A DNA stretch of 25,216 bases from JAIVGV01 sp035295985 (GTDB lineage Bacteria > Acidobacteriota > Blastocatellia > Pyrinomonadales > Pyrinomonadaceae). A program made the position numbers and the translations under genes. Location of the stretch: contig DATHBT010000271.1 in NCBI GenBank assembly GCA_035295985.1, positions 1 through 25,216 of the forward strand. Reading direction: 5' to 3'. This document shows, in pieces, positions 7,747 through 15,160 of this stretch (positions are counted from its first letter, which is position 1; each line of letters begins with the position of its first letter). A model generated the notes under the pieces. It ran no database searches, was not told the origin of the DNA, and saw only the letters and a list, made by a program, of their open reading frames with translations.

Positions 7747-8949
7747 ATGCCGACATCCCCCAACCCCCTGCGCCGTCTCCACGCGCTCGCGCTCCTCTGC
7801 CTCACGGCCGCGGCTTTCTCCGCCGCGCCGCACGCCCGCGCGCAAGTGTCGCCACCCGCGCCGCCCGCGACGGAGGCCGCGGCCGAGTCGCTCCCCGAAC
7901 TGATCCGCCGCGTCAAGCCCGCGGTCGTCGCCGTCATCACCTACGACGCGAAGGGCAACACGCTGCTCTCCGGCTCCGGCTTCTTCGTCCGGCCCGGACA
8001 GGTCGTTACAAATTTGCACGTCGTGGAGGGCGCGCGCCGCGCCGAGGTAAAGACTTTAGAAGGCAAGGGGCGCGTCTATCCGGTCGAGGGCGTCATCGCT
8101 ACGGACGAGGAGGGCGACATCGCCGTGCTCAGCGTGCCCGTGCCGGCCGAGCGCGCGCGTGCGGCGGAACTCTCGCAGGCCGTGCCCGAAGAGGGCGAGA
8201 GGATTTTCGTCATCGGCAACCCGCTCCGCCTCGAAGGCTCGGTCTCGGACGGGATCGTCTCGGCCGTGCGCGAAGTCCCAAGCCTCGGCCGCATCATCCA
8301 GATCACCGCGCCCATCTCGCACGGCAACTCGGGAAGCCCGCTCTTCAACATGCGCGGTCAGGTCGTCGGCGTCGTCACCATCAAGGTGACGAACGGGCAG
8401 AACATCAACCTCGCGCTCGCCTCCGCGCGCCTCTCCGCGCTCAAGGAGGGCCGCGCCCTCACGTTCGACGAGCTGGTCGCCAAGAACAGGGGCGACTCCG
8501 ACTCCTCCGCCGACTGGTGGTATCGCAACGGCCTGAACTCGCTCTGGCTCGGCAACTACGAGGGCGCGCTCGCCTCCTTCGAGAACGCCGTCAACAAGAA
8601 CCCCGACCGCGCCGAGGCGTGGATTCAGGTCGGCTACTGCAAGGTCAAGCAGGGCAAGACGGCCGAGGCCGTGCGCGCCTACCGTCAGGCCCTGAAACTT
8701 CGGCCCAACTCCGTCGAGGCCCACAACAAGCTCGGCGACGCCTACTACTACCTCTCGAATTTTCGGGAGGCCATTAAGTCCTACGAGCAGGCCGCGCGCC
8801 TGCGCCCCGACCTGCCGGAAGCCTTCTACAACCTCGCGATCACCCATCTTGAGATCGGCGACCGCGCCGCGGCCCAGGCTTACGCCCGCCACCTCCAGCC
8901 GCTCGACGCCGAACTCTACAACAAGCTCGCCCCCGAGCTGCGGCGGTAA
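7747..8949 (+). CDS. Secreted trypsin-like serine protease with C-terminal TPR repeats
   Basis: A signal peptide (residues 1-33, ending AAPHARAQ) leads to an S1/HtrA-type protease domain. The triad is H91 (TNLHVV), D124 (GDIAVL) and S195 (HGNSGSPLF). No PDZ domain is present. Instead residues about 257-390 form three to four tetratricopeptide repeats (for example AEAWIQVGYCKVKQGKTAEA and EAFYNLAITHLEIGDRAAA), which usually bind protein partners or peptides. The product probably acts in the periplasm or at the envelope in protein quality control; this is inference. The ATG at 7747 is chosen because the signal peptide begins there; the in-frame upstream part from 7684 adds nothing recognisable. 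An inverted-repeat element begins three bases after the stop. Confidence 0.9.
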   Translation: MPTSPNPLRRLHALALLCLTAAAFSAAPHARAQVSPPAPPATEAAAESLPELIRRVKPAVVAVITYDAKGNTLLSGSGFFVRPGQVVTNLHVVEGARRAEVKTLEGKGRVYPVEGVIATDEEGDIAVLSVPVPAERARAAELSQAVPEEGERIFVIGNPLRLEGSVSDGIVSAVREVPSLGRIIQITAPISHGNSGSPLFNMRGQVVGVVTIKVTNGQNINLALASARLSALKEGRALTFDELVAKNRGDSDSSADWWYRNGLNSLWLGNYEGALASFENAVNKNPDRAEAWIQVGYCKVKQGKTAEAVRAYRQALKLRPNSVEAHNKLGDAYYYLSNFREAIKSYEQAARLRPDLPEAFYNLAITHLEIGDRAAAQAYARHLQPLDAELYNKLAPELRR

Positions 8950-8952
8950 AAA

Positions 8953-9062
8953 TGTCCGTGGTCAGTTGTCAGTTGTCCGTTGTTTGAACTTCAGCGGCTC
9001 GACCGGCAAAGTGGAACACAAAAGCCTACCGGCCACGAACAACTGACAACTGACCACGGACA
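8953..9062. repeat. Heptad-based inverted-repeat element 1 (110 bp)
   Basis: Perfect 24-base arms at 8953-8976 and 9039-9062 are inverted around a 62-base centre. Each arm is built from tandem seven-base units (GTCAGTT in the left arm, AACTGAC in the right arm). The element starts three bases after a stop codon and ends before a GGAG-led gene. The transcript could fold into a long hairpin. It resembles the short tandem heptanucleotide repeats known from cyanobacteria and miniature inverted-repeat elements, but no target-site duplication is obvious. Confidence 0.85.
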
Positions 9063-9139
9063 GTCGTTCTCCCGCCCTCACCCCCGCGTTTGTCAGCCCC
9101 GCCCTACCTCTCACCAAAACCAAGTGAGGAGTCTCGACC

Positions 9140-11062
9140 ATGATCGCGGACGCCGATATCTGGCAAGTCATGTGCGGCGAAGACATCTACCAGGCCGATC
9201 TCGCGACGCTCAAGCAGTGGGTCGCCGAGGGCCTCGTCCAGCAGACCGATCAGGTGCGGAAAGGTAGCCTGCGCTGGCTCGAAGCCGGCCGCGTGCCGAC
9301 GCTCCGCCGCGTCTTCACAGGCGAGGAGCAGCACGGCGAGCCGACGGCCGCGCCCGAGTCGCACGCGCAGCCCGCACACGCCGGCCTCCAACAGGCCGCG
9401 CACGATCTGCCCGCCTATCACGCAGGCCCGCCAGAGCCTGCGAACTTCACGCACACAGCGCACCCGCACCCGCCGCAGCCCGCGCCGCCGCAGCACTACG
9501 CGCCGGACACTTTCGCCGCACCCTTCGCGCCGCCCGCCGAGCAATACTCCGGCGCTGTCTTTGTGACGCCCGACCCAGCCCCCGACGCCTTCGACGCGCC
9601 GCGCTACGACGCAGACCCCTCGCGCTACGCGCCTGAGACTTCGCACTACGCCGTCGTCACGTCCGCCTTCACGCCGGAGGCCGCGGACTACGCGCCCGCC
9701 CGGCCGCAGTCCCACGCGCCCGCCGCGTCGCTGCTCGACGCGCCCGCGCCGCAGTTCGCTGCGCACGACGGCGCGCGGTCGGCCCACGCTCCTCGCGCGG
9801 CCGACCCGTTCTACGTGCCGCAGACGGATCAGCCTGAAGTCGCGCCCGCCGCGACGCCGCAGTACACGCACGTACCCGACCGTCGCGAGTTCGCGGAACG
9901 CGCGGCGGCAGCGCCGTCGCTCCGGGCGCTGGGCCGCGCCTGCTACGCGCACCCGCAACAGCCGCCCCGCTACGTCTGCCGCGTCTGCCAGACGCCGATG
10001 TGCCAGTCCTGCGCGAAGTTCATGGCGGGCGACAGCCGCACGGCGCTCTGCCCGCTGTGCGGCGACTTCTGCAACGACTACCAGCAGGTTTACCAGCAGG
10101 CGCGCAACCAGATGCGCAAGGCGAGCGGCTTCGGCCTCGGCGACTTCGGCGAGGCGGTAGGCTACCCGTTCCGCAACCTGCTCGGCCTCGTCGCGATTTC
10201 GATCCTCTACTCGCTGCTCTCGCTCGGCGGCATCAAGGGACAGATCATCGCCTACGTCGTCATCTTCGGGTGCATGTCGCTTGTCATCAAGCAGCTCGCC
10301 TGGGGCCGCATGGATCGGGGCTTCCTGCCCGACTTCACCTCGATGTCTTTGTGGGACGACGTGGCCGTGCCGTGCTTCCTCGGCTTCGGCATCACCGTCG
10401 TCACACTCGGCCCGGCCATCGTCCTCCTGCTCGCGCTCCTCTTCGGCATCGTCAACGGCGGGCCGGCGAAGGCGACGCAGCCGGCCGGCGGCGCTTGGCA
10501 GCAGGAGCAGAGTCAGCTCGCGGACGACTCGGCGACGCTGATGAACCCGGACGCCGCGGACGAGGAGATAGAGCGTGCGCGCGCGAACATCGCGAGGCAG
10601 CGCGCCAAATCTCTGCCGGGCGTCGCAGCCCCGCGCGGCGCGGACGCGGGCCTCGTGGGCACCGTCACCGCCGGCCTCGCCGGCTCGCTCATCCTCGTCC
10701 CGCTGCTGATTGTCGCGCTCGCGTGGGCGTTCTTCTACTACCCGATGGCTCTGAGCGTGGCGGGCTACACGGAGGACTTCTGGGCGGTCGTCAACCCGGC
10801 GGTCGGCTTCGACACGATCCGGCGCATGGGCCGGGACTACGTCAAGGTGTTTCTGATGTACGCCGCCGTGCAGCTCTTCGCCGTCATCGCCGGCCTCGTC
10901 GTCTCTTACGCGCTCTCGGCCTTCGACATGCCGTTCGTCGGCAACGTCCCGGCTCGCTTCGTCGAGGGCGGCATCAACTTCTACACCAGCCTCGTCATCG
11001 CCGCCCTGCTCGGCCTCGCGCTCTACAAGTCGTCCGACCGGCTCGGCATAGCGACAGACTGA
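9140..11062 (+). CDS. GYF-like / zinc-finger / multi-pass membrane protein (640 aa)
   Basis: Residues 1-60 match the GYF_2-type pattern (IWQVMCGEDIYQAD, then TLKQWVAEG and RWLEAGRVPTLRR), a domain found at the cytoplasmic N-terminus of bacterial membrane proteins. Residues about 65-265 are a low-complexity linker rich in Ala, Pro, His and Tyr. Residues 273-310 form a B-box-like zinc-binding cluster (C-x2-H, C-x2-C, C-x2-C, C-x2-C). From residue 345 on there are about five or six hydrophobic segments, with a charged loop near 455-505, resembling DUF4013/YIP1-like membrane regions. The role is unknown; regulation or envelope transport is possible. The ATG has GAGGAG 8 bases upstream. The gene is bracketed by two inverted-repeat elements. 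Confidence 0.8.
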   Translation: MIADADIWQVMCGEDIYQADLATLKQWVAEGLVQQTDQVRKGSLRWLEAGRVPTLRRVFTGEEQHGEPTAAPESHAQPAHAGLQQAAHDLPAYHAGPPEPANFTHTAHPHPPQPAPPQHYAPDTFAAPFAPPAEQYSGAVFVTPDPAPDAFDAPRYDADPSRYAPETSHYAVVTSAFTPEAADYAPARPQSHAPAASLLDAPAPQFAAHDGARSAHAPRAADPFYVPQTDQPEVAPAATPQYTHVPDRREFAERAAAAPSLRALGRACYAHPQQPPRYVCRVCQTPMCQSCAKFMAGDSRTALCPLCGDFCNDYQQVYQQARNQMRKASGFGLGDFGEAVGYPFRNLLGLVAISILYSLLSLGGIKGQIIAYVVIFGCMSLVIKQLAWGRMDRGFLPDFTSMSLWDDVAVPCFLGFGITVVTLGPAIVLLLALLFGIVNGGPAKATQPAGGAWQQEQSQLADDSATLMNPDAADEEIERARANIARQRAKSLPGVAAPRGADAGLVGTVTAGLAGSLILVPLLIVALAWAFFYYPMALSVAGYTEDFWAVVNPAVGFDTIRRMGRDYVKVFLMYAAVQLFAVIAGLVVSYALSAFDMPFVGNVPARFVEGGINFYTSLVIAALLGLALYKSSDRLGIATD

Positions 11063-11066
11063 GAGA

Positions 11067-11196
11067 AGCGGTTAGCTGTTAGCTGTTAGCTTTTAGCTAA
11101 AACCAAAGGCGGGGGGCAGCCTGATCGTGGCCGCCCCCCGCCTTCTACTTTCAACTTGCTGCCGGCCGTTTTGCTAACAGCTAACAGCTAACCGCT
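11067..11196. repeat. Heptad-based inverted-repeat element 2 (130 bp)
   Basis: Perfect 24-base arms at 11067-11090 and 11173-11196 flank an 82-base centre. The arms consist of the seven-base unit GTTAGCT repeated nearly three times. The centre holds a 12-base palindrome TTTTAGCTAAAA (11091-11102) and a bidirectional terminator hairpin. The right arm runs into the 3' end of the minus-strand M16 gene and supplies its stop codon and last residues. Confidence 0.85.
11106..11144. terminator. Bidirectional terminator between convergent genes
   Basis: A perfect 12-base stem AAGGCGGGGGGC / GCCCCCCGCCTT with a 15-base loop lies between the convergent GYF-type gene and M16 gene. T-rich sequence follows on both strands (TTTGGTTTT on minus, TACTTTC on plus), though without a long unbroken T run. 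Confidence 0.7.
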
Positions 11197-12648
11197 GCTC
11201 TGCGTCGTGAACAGGTTCTTATCAACGCGCGCGGGATCGCCGATGACGACGAAGCGGAGGTTGCGCATGTACTTGCGCGCGACGCGCTGGATGTCGGCGG
11301 GCGTGACGGCGCGCAGGCTCTCGAAGAGGCGCAGGGAGTTGCGCCAGCCGCCGCCGATGAGTTCGTAGCGTGCCAGCTCGCCGGCCTGCGCGGCGTTGGT
11401 CTCCTGATCGATGTAGTAGCGCGTCAGGTAGCCGTTGATCTGGGCGGCGAGGTCGTCTGCCGCGACTGGCTCGCGCTGGAGTTTGTTGATCTCGGAGAGC
11501 ATCACGGCGACCGCCTCGTTGGCCTTCTGGTCGTCGGCCGTGACATAGACGCCGCCGAGGGACGCGCCCTGATCGCGCAGGAAGGCGCTCGGCGCGTAGG
11601 AGAGGTTGCGGCGGAAGCGGACTTCGAGGAGCACGCGGTCGTTTAAGACCTGCGAGGCGACGCGCATCGCGTGGATGTCCGCGTCGGTCAGCGCGGGCGC
11701 GGCGAAGACGCCCTGGATGTAGTTGGTCGGGATGGGGCTTCGCGGCGCGGTGAACTCGACCGTGGGCGTCGCGAAGGCGAGCTGCGGGGCCGGCGCCGGC
11801 TTGTATTCGCCGCGCGGGAGCTTGCCGAAGGACGCGCCGATGCGCTCGCGCAGGGCGGCGGCGTCGAGGTCTCCGACGACGACGAGGAGCAGCCGCGAGG
11901 TCTGCATCACGCGCTGGTGGTGGCGGCGCAGGTCTTCGATGGTAAAGCGCGCGATTGATTCGGCCGTGCCCGAAGGGTCGTTCGTGTAGGGGTGGCCGGC
12001 GTAGGCCGCGCGCGACTGGAGGACTTGCAGGTAGGCGTCCGGCGTGTCGGTCTCGCCCTGGCGCGAGATGACCATGCGCGACTGGACGCGCCTGAAGTCG
12101 TCGGCCGCGAAGGCGGGGCGGAGCGCCACGTCGGCGAAGATCTCCCACGAGCGGTCGAAGTTGGGCCGCGTCGAGATCATGGAGAGCGCCGAGTAGTCGT
12201 AGTTGACGCCGTAGCTGATCGTCGTCCCCATGCGCGAGGTCTCCTTGCGGAGCAGGTCGCGCGGGAAGCCGGCGCTCGCCTCGGTCGCCACGTCCCACAT
12301 CAGCGCCTCGACGCCGGCCGTCTGCGCCGTGACGTTGCTCGCGCCGCCGCGCACGAAGAGGCCGGCCGCGACCGTCTGGCTGCCCGCGCGCCGCTTGACG
12401 AGCACCTTGAGGCCGTTGACCTCGAACTCGGTGACGAGCGACTCAGCCGCCGCCACGACCTCTTTGGCCTTGCGCTCGTCGGGCGCGACGGCCGGCGAGG
12501 CCGCGGCCTGCGGCGTCGGCGCAGCCTGCGCGAGCGCGGGCGCGATGGCCGCGCCCGAAGCGAAGAGGAGGAGGGCGAAGCTTAAGCCCAGTAGTTTTTG
12601 CAGCACGTCCGATCCGTTCAGCATGGACACGTTCGATCTGTTCGTCAT
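11188..12648 (-). CDS. M16-family peptidase homologue, non-catalytic subunit
   Basis: The protein (486 aa) has an M16 fold: paired domains with RFTIEDLRRHHQRVMQTSRLLLVVVGD at the end of the first half and LLEVRFRRNLSYAPSAFLR in the second, the R/Y-containing substrate-binding segment. The position of the HxxEH zinc motif instead reads AGVEALMWDVA (111-121), so zinc ligands are missing. A signal peptide lies at residues about 9-41 (LLGLSFALLLF to APALAQA). M16 subunits of this type pair with a catalytic partner, here the gene 29 bases upstream. ATG at 12648 is used; ATG at 12624, closer to the signal peptide, is possible. Neither has a strong ribosome site. The last residues and stop come from a repeat element. 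Confidence 0.85.
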   Translation of the reverse strand: MTNRSNVSMLNGSDVLQKLLGLSFALLLFASGAAIAPALAQAAPTPQAAASPAVAPDERKAKEVVAAAESLVTEFEVNGLKVLVKRRAGSQTVAAGLFVRGGASNVTAQTAGVEALMWDVATEASAGFPRDLLRKETSRMGTTISYGVNYDYSALSMISTRPNFDRSWEIFADVALRPAFAADDFRRVQSRMVISRQGETDTPDAYLQVLQSRAAYAGHPYTNDPSGTAESIARFTIEDLRRHHQRVMQTSRLLLVVVGDLDAAALRERIGASFGKLPRGEYKPAPAPQLAFATPTVEFTAPRSPIPTNYIQGVFAAPALTDADIHAMRVASQVLNDRVLLEVRFRRNLSYAPSAFLRDQGASLGGVYVTADDQKANEAVAVMLSEINKLQREPVAADDLAAQINGYLTRYYIDQETNAAQAGELARYELIGGGWRNSLRLFESLRAVTPADIQRVARKYMRNLRFVVIGDPARVDKNLFTTQSSG

Positions 12649-12677
12649 GAAATGGTCGCTCTTCGGCCCGGTCGCTT

Positions 12678-14162
12678 TCACTCGCCGGTCAAGTCCTTCT
12701 CGGTCAACTGCGCCTGCCGCTGCGTCTCGGCCGAGAGCAGGGCGATGCCGACGCGCGGCTTGCCCTGGATGTAGGTCTTGACGTAGCGGTTGATGTCTGC
12801 GCGCGAAGTGCGGCGGAGCTGGCCCAGGTAGCCGCGGAAGTATTCGAGGCCGGTCGAAGACCACCAGAAGCCGATGGTGTGCGCGTACTCGGAGGGCTTC
12901 TCGCGGCCGTAGAGGTCGTCGGCTTCGAGCAGGCTCTTGGCGGCTTCGAGCTGCGCGTCGGTGTAGTAGTCGGGGTCGTCGAAGCCGTCGATCTCCTTGT
13001 AGATGGCGCGCAGGGCGGCCTTCGCCTTGTCGGGCGTGGTCTGCGCGAAGATCTGTATGGGGCCGACGTTGCGCTGCGTGTAATAGGAGAGATCGACGCC
13101 GGTGACGAGGCCGGTGTCAACGAGCGCGCGCTGGAAGCGCGAGTCGGGCTGGCGGAGGATGAAGGAGAAGACGTCGGCCGCGTAGGTCGCCGCGTCGTCC
13201 TTGCCGATTGAGGGGCCGTGCCAGCCGATGGCGAGGATGATGTTGTTGACCGGCTGCTCGATGACCGTGCCGGAGCTACGCGGGAGCGGCGGGTGCTCGA
13301 CCAGCGGGAACTCGGCGAACGGGTCTTTCTCGCGGCGCGGCCAGTCGCCGAAGAACTCCTCGGCGAGTCGGAAGACCTCTTCGGGGCGCGCGTCGCCGGT
13401 GACGACGAGCGCCGAGTTGTTCGGCACGTAGTAGCGCTGCTGGATGAGGCGCATCGTGGCGGTCGTCGCCTCCGAGACGGTCTTGCGGTTGCCGCCGGGG
13501 TTCTTGCGGCTGGGGTGCTTGTAGAAGAGGCGGTTGGTCATCTCCTGCTGGAGGTAGAAGCCGGGGTTCGACTCGTGCCGGTCGATCTCGCCGAGCACGG
13601 CCTGCCGCTCCTGCTCGAACTGCCGCTCGTCGAAGAGCGGGTAGCGCGCCGAGTCGCGCATGAAGTTCATGGCGGCGCGCAGGTGCGGGCTGGTGGTGTG
13701 GAAGTAGTAGTTGACGATCTCCTCGCGGGTGGAGGCGTTCATCAGCAGGCCGATCTTGTCGATGTCGTGGATGTAAGACTTGGGGTTGAGGGCCTCGCGG
13801 TTGGCCTTGAAGAACATGTGCTCGTAGAGGTGCGACAGCCCGTTCAGCTCCGGCGGCTCCGTGTAGGAGCCGTTCTTGACGGCGAGTTCGAGCGTGACGA
13901 GCGGGATCGAGCGATCCTCCAGCACAATCACTTCCAGCCCGTTCTTGAGCACGCGGCTGACGAGCTGCGCCGGCTGGAACGCCTGCGCGGCGGGAGCGGG
14001 CCTGGTGGCCGCCGCGCCCTGCCGGCTGTAGGCCGTGACGCGGCGAAGCTGCGCGGCCGGCGTTACGTTTTCGGCCTGCGCCGCCGTGCGCGCGAACGGC
14101 GAGAGCGCGAGGATGAGCGCGAAGAGGATTGAATAGCGTCTCAAAAGAGTCTGCTCCGTCAC
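12678..14162 (-). CDS. M16-family zinc peptidase, catalytic subunit
   Basis: The zinc motif HLYEH is at residues 111-115 and the third ligand E192 lies exactly 76 residues after H115, as in processing peptidases and pitrilysins. A second M16 domain follows from about residue 270. The N-terminus is a signal peptide (RRYSILFALILALSPFARTAAQA), so the enzyme should work in the periplasm with the non-catalytic partner encoded next. The listed start is GTG at 14162, which lacks a ribosome site; a TTG at 14144 has GGAG 9 bases upstream and gives a cleaner signal peptide, so it may be the real start. The substrate is unknown. Confidence 0.9.
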   Translation of the reverse strand: MTEQTLLRRYSILFALILALSPFARTAAQAENVTPAAQLRRVTAYSRQGAAATRPAPAAQAFQPAQLVSRVLKNGLEVIVLEDRSIPLVTLELAVKNGSYTEPPELNGLSHLYEHMFFKANREALNPKSYIHDIDKIGLLMNASTREEIVNYYFHTTSPHLRAAMNFMRDSARYPLFDERQFEQERQAVLGEIDRHESNPGFYLQQEMTNRLFYKHPSRKNPGGNRKTVSEATTATMRLIQQRYYVPNNSALVVTGDARPEEVFRLAEEFFGDWPRREKDPFAEFPLVEHPPLPRSSGTVIEQPVNNIILAIGWHGPSIGKDDAATYAADVFSFILRQPDSRFQRALVDTGLVTGVDLSYYTQRNVGPIQIFAQTTPDKAKAALRAIYKEIDGFDDPDYYTDAQLEAAKSLLEADDLYGREKPSEYAHTIGFWWSSTGLEYFRGYLGQLRRTSRADINRYVKTYIQGKPRVGIALLSAETQRQAQLTEKDLTGE

Positions 14163-14650
14163 GTGTGGAAAATTGACTTAAGGCCGAAAAACGGCCCCGC
14201 CGCGCCGAAAGTTCGATGCCCCGCCGCGGGGTCGCTTGCGCGGGCGTCGTCGGCCGCAACCGTCCTGCGCCCCCCTCACTTTCTGCGCCGGAGACCTGTC
14301 TTTAGAGTTGATGGTAGCACGCCGCGTTGCTCACCACACAGTGAGGGGGAGTCAGATAATTGGCTGTAAACGCGGTTCACCCGCACTTTTGGTGACACTT
14401 CAGACGCCGGCGCCCTGTGAGGTGGAATAAGCCGTTCATTACCACTTTTCACAAGGTATAACTGTATCGAAAAGCCCGCGGTTGTCCCAGGAGATATCTC
14501 GCAACCGTCATCGGGGGGCGTGCGGTGGCCTCGGGCGGCCAAGTACCCCCATAACTCTTGTCCCCGCGCCGCGAAGGCCCGCCCGGCGTGCTCTGCCTTG
14601 GGCACGACTGTGGTCAGCCCGGCGCGTTTACTCAGATTCGGAGGGTTCAG
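14163..14650. other. 488-base divergent intergenic region
   Basis: No protein-coding gene is convincing here. The half next to the M16 gene contains small palindromes (GGCCG-AAAAA-CGGCC near 14181-14195; CTCAC-cacaca-GTGAG near 14330-14345). The right half is the likely leader of the six-cysteine protein gene, with a possible stem CGGTTG / CAACCG around 14480-14508. I do not recognise a known RNA family. Confidence 0.4.
14435..14462 (+). promoter_or_regulatory. Possible promoter for the small cysteine-rich protein gene
   Basis: TTCATT (14435-14440), a 16-base spacer and TATAAC (14457-14462) lie in a locally AT-richer stretch. The -10 is strong and the -35 weak. This would give a leader of about 180 bases. 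Confidence 0.35.
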
Positions 14651-14857
14651 ATGAAAAGGAAAATCGCTTACTTCGCTTCCTCGTTCGCGCTCGCCATGGG
14701 GATAGCCTTCTCGGCCTCCTTCTACGCGCCGACGAACGCGGCCGTCCAGTCCTGCCAGGGCAAGTGCAACCGCGCGAAGCAGGCCTGCCTGAACGCCGGC
14801 AACACGCCGCCCAGCTGCAACGCGGCCTACCAGGGCTGCATCTCCAGCTGTAAGTAG
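14651..14857 (+). CDS. Small secreted six-cysteine protein (68 aa)
   Basis: A signal peptide (residues 1-30, MKRKIAYFASSFALAMGIAF to TNAA) precedes a mature part of about 37 residues with six cysteines spaced C-x3-C-x6-C-x9-C-x6-C-x3-C. The spacing is symmetrical and compatible with two antiparallel helices clamped by disulfides, like a helical hairpin; this fold is inference. I do not recognise the family. GGAGG sits 6 bases before the ATG. A DsbA-like thiol oxidoreductase gene lies 300 bases downstream on the same strand and could form its disulfides. Strong hairpins follow immediately. Confidence 0.75.
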   Translation: MKRKIAYFASSFALAMGIAFSASFYAPTNAAVQSCQGKCNRAKQACLNAGNTPPSCNAAYQGCISSCK

Positions 14858-14910
14858 GGCCGCCTGCCTTCAAGACGGAGGGGGCGGCCCTGTCGGTTGC
14901 CGCCCCCTCC
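14856..14910 (+). terminator. Two overlapping alternative hairpins after the cysteine-rich protein gene
   Basis: Hairpin A pairs AGGGCCGCC (14856-14864) with GGCGGCCCT (14883-14891). Hairpin B pairs GGAGGGGGCGGC (14877-14888) with GCCGCCCCCTCC (14899-14910). Both are perfect and share bases 14883-14888, so they exclude each other. No T run follows, so simple intrinsic termination is uncertain. Confidence 0.55.
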
Positions 14911-14921
14911 ACACCTTCCGC

Positions 14922-15110
14922 ATGTCACGCTCCCTTGCCACCGGACTGCTCTTACTCTCCCTGCTGTACCCCGCATACTGCCCGGCGCTGGGACAAGCCC
15001 CTCGCCCCAGGGTGATCGCCCCGTCCGAGATCGCTTCTCCGAGGAGGGGCGGCCCGCCGGCCACCTCGACCCGGCCACCTCGACCGGGCACCGCCTATTC
15101 GTCAAACTGA
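14922..15110 (+). CDS. Doubtful small secreted Pro/Arg-rich protein (62 aa)
   Basis: The frame begins with a convincing signal peptide-like stretch (ATGLLLLSLLYPAYCPALGQA), then a short Pro/Arg/Ser-rich tail containing a translated tandem repeat (14 bases, GGCCACCTCGACCC then GGCCACCTCGACCG, about 15058-15085). There is no ribosome site and no family match. It may be a small exported protein in the same unit as its neighbours, or chance. Confidence 0.22.
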   Translation: MSRSLATGLLLLSLLYPAYCPALGQAPRPRVIAPSEIASPRRGGPPATSTRPPRPGTAYSSN

Positions 15111-15160
15111 GCTACCTGTTCAGGTACTGAGGCTCACAAACCGAAAGCGACGGCACAAAG

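Noticed and set aside
7485..7940. Minus-strand open frame across the promoter and start of the protease-TPR gene
   Set aside because: It overlaps the signal peptide coding part and is Ala/Arg-rich without a domain, so it is a shadow.
8953..11196. Heptad repeats considered as CRISPR
   Set aside because: Units are seven bases with no unique spacers of regular length and the arms are inverted, so this is not a CRISPR array.
13218..14132. Long plus-strand open frame opposite the catalytic M16 gene
   Set aside because: It is an antisense shadow in a GC-rich gene, with no ribosome site and no recognisable domain.
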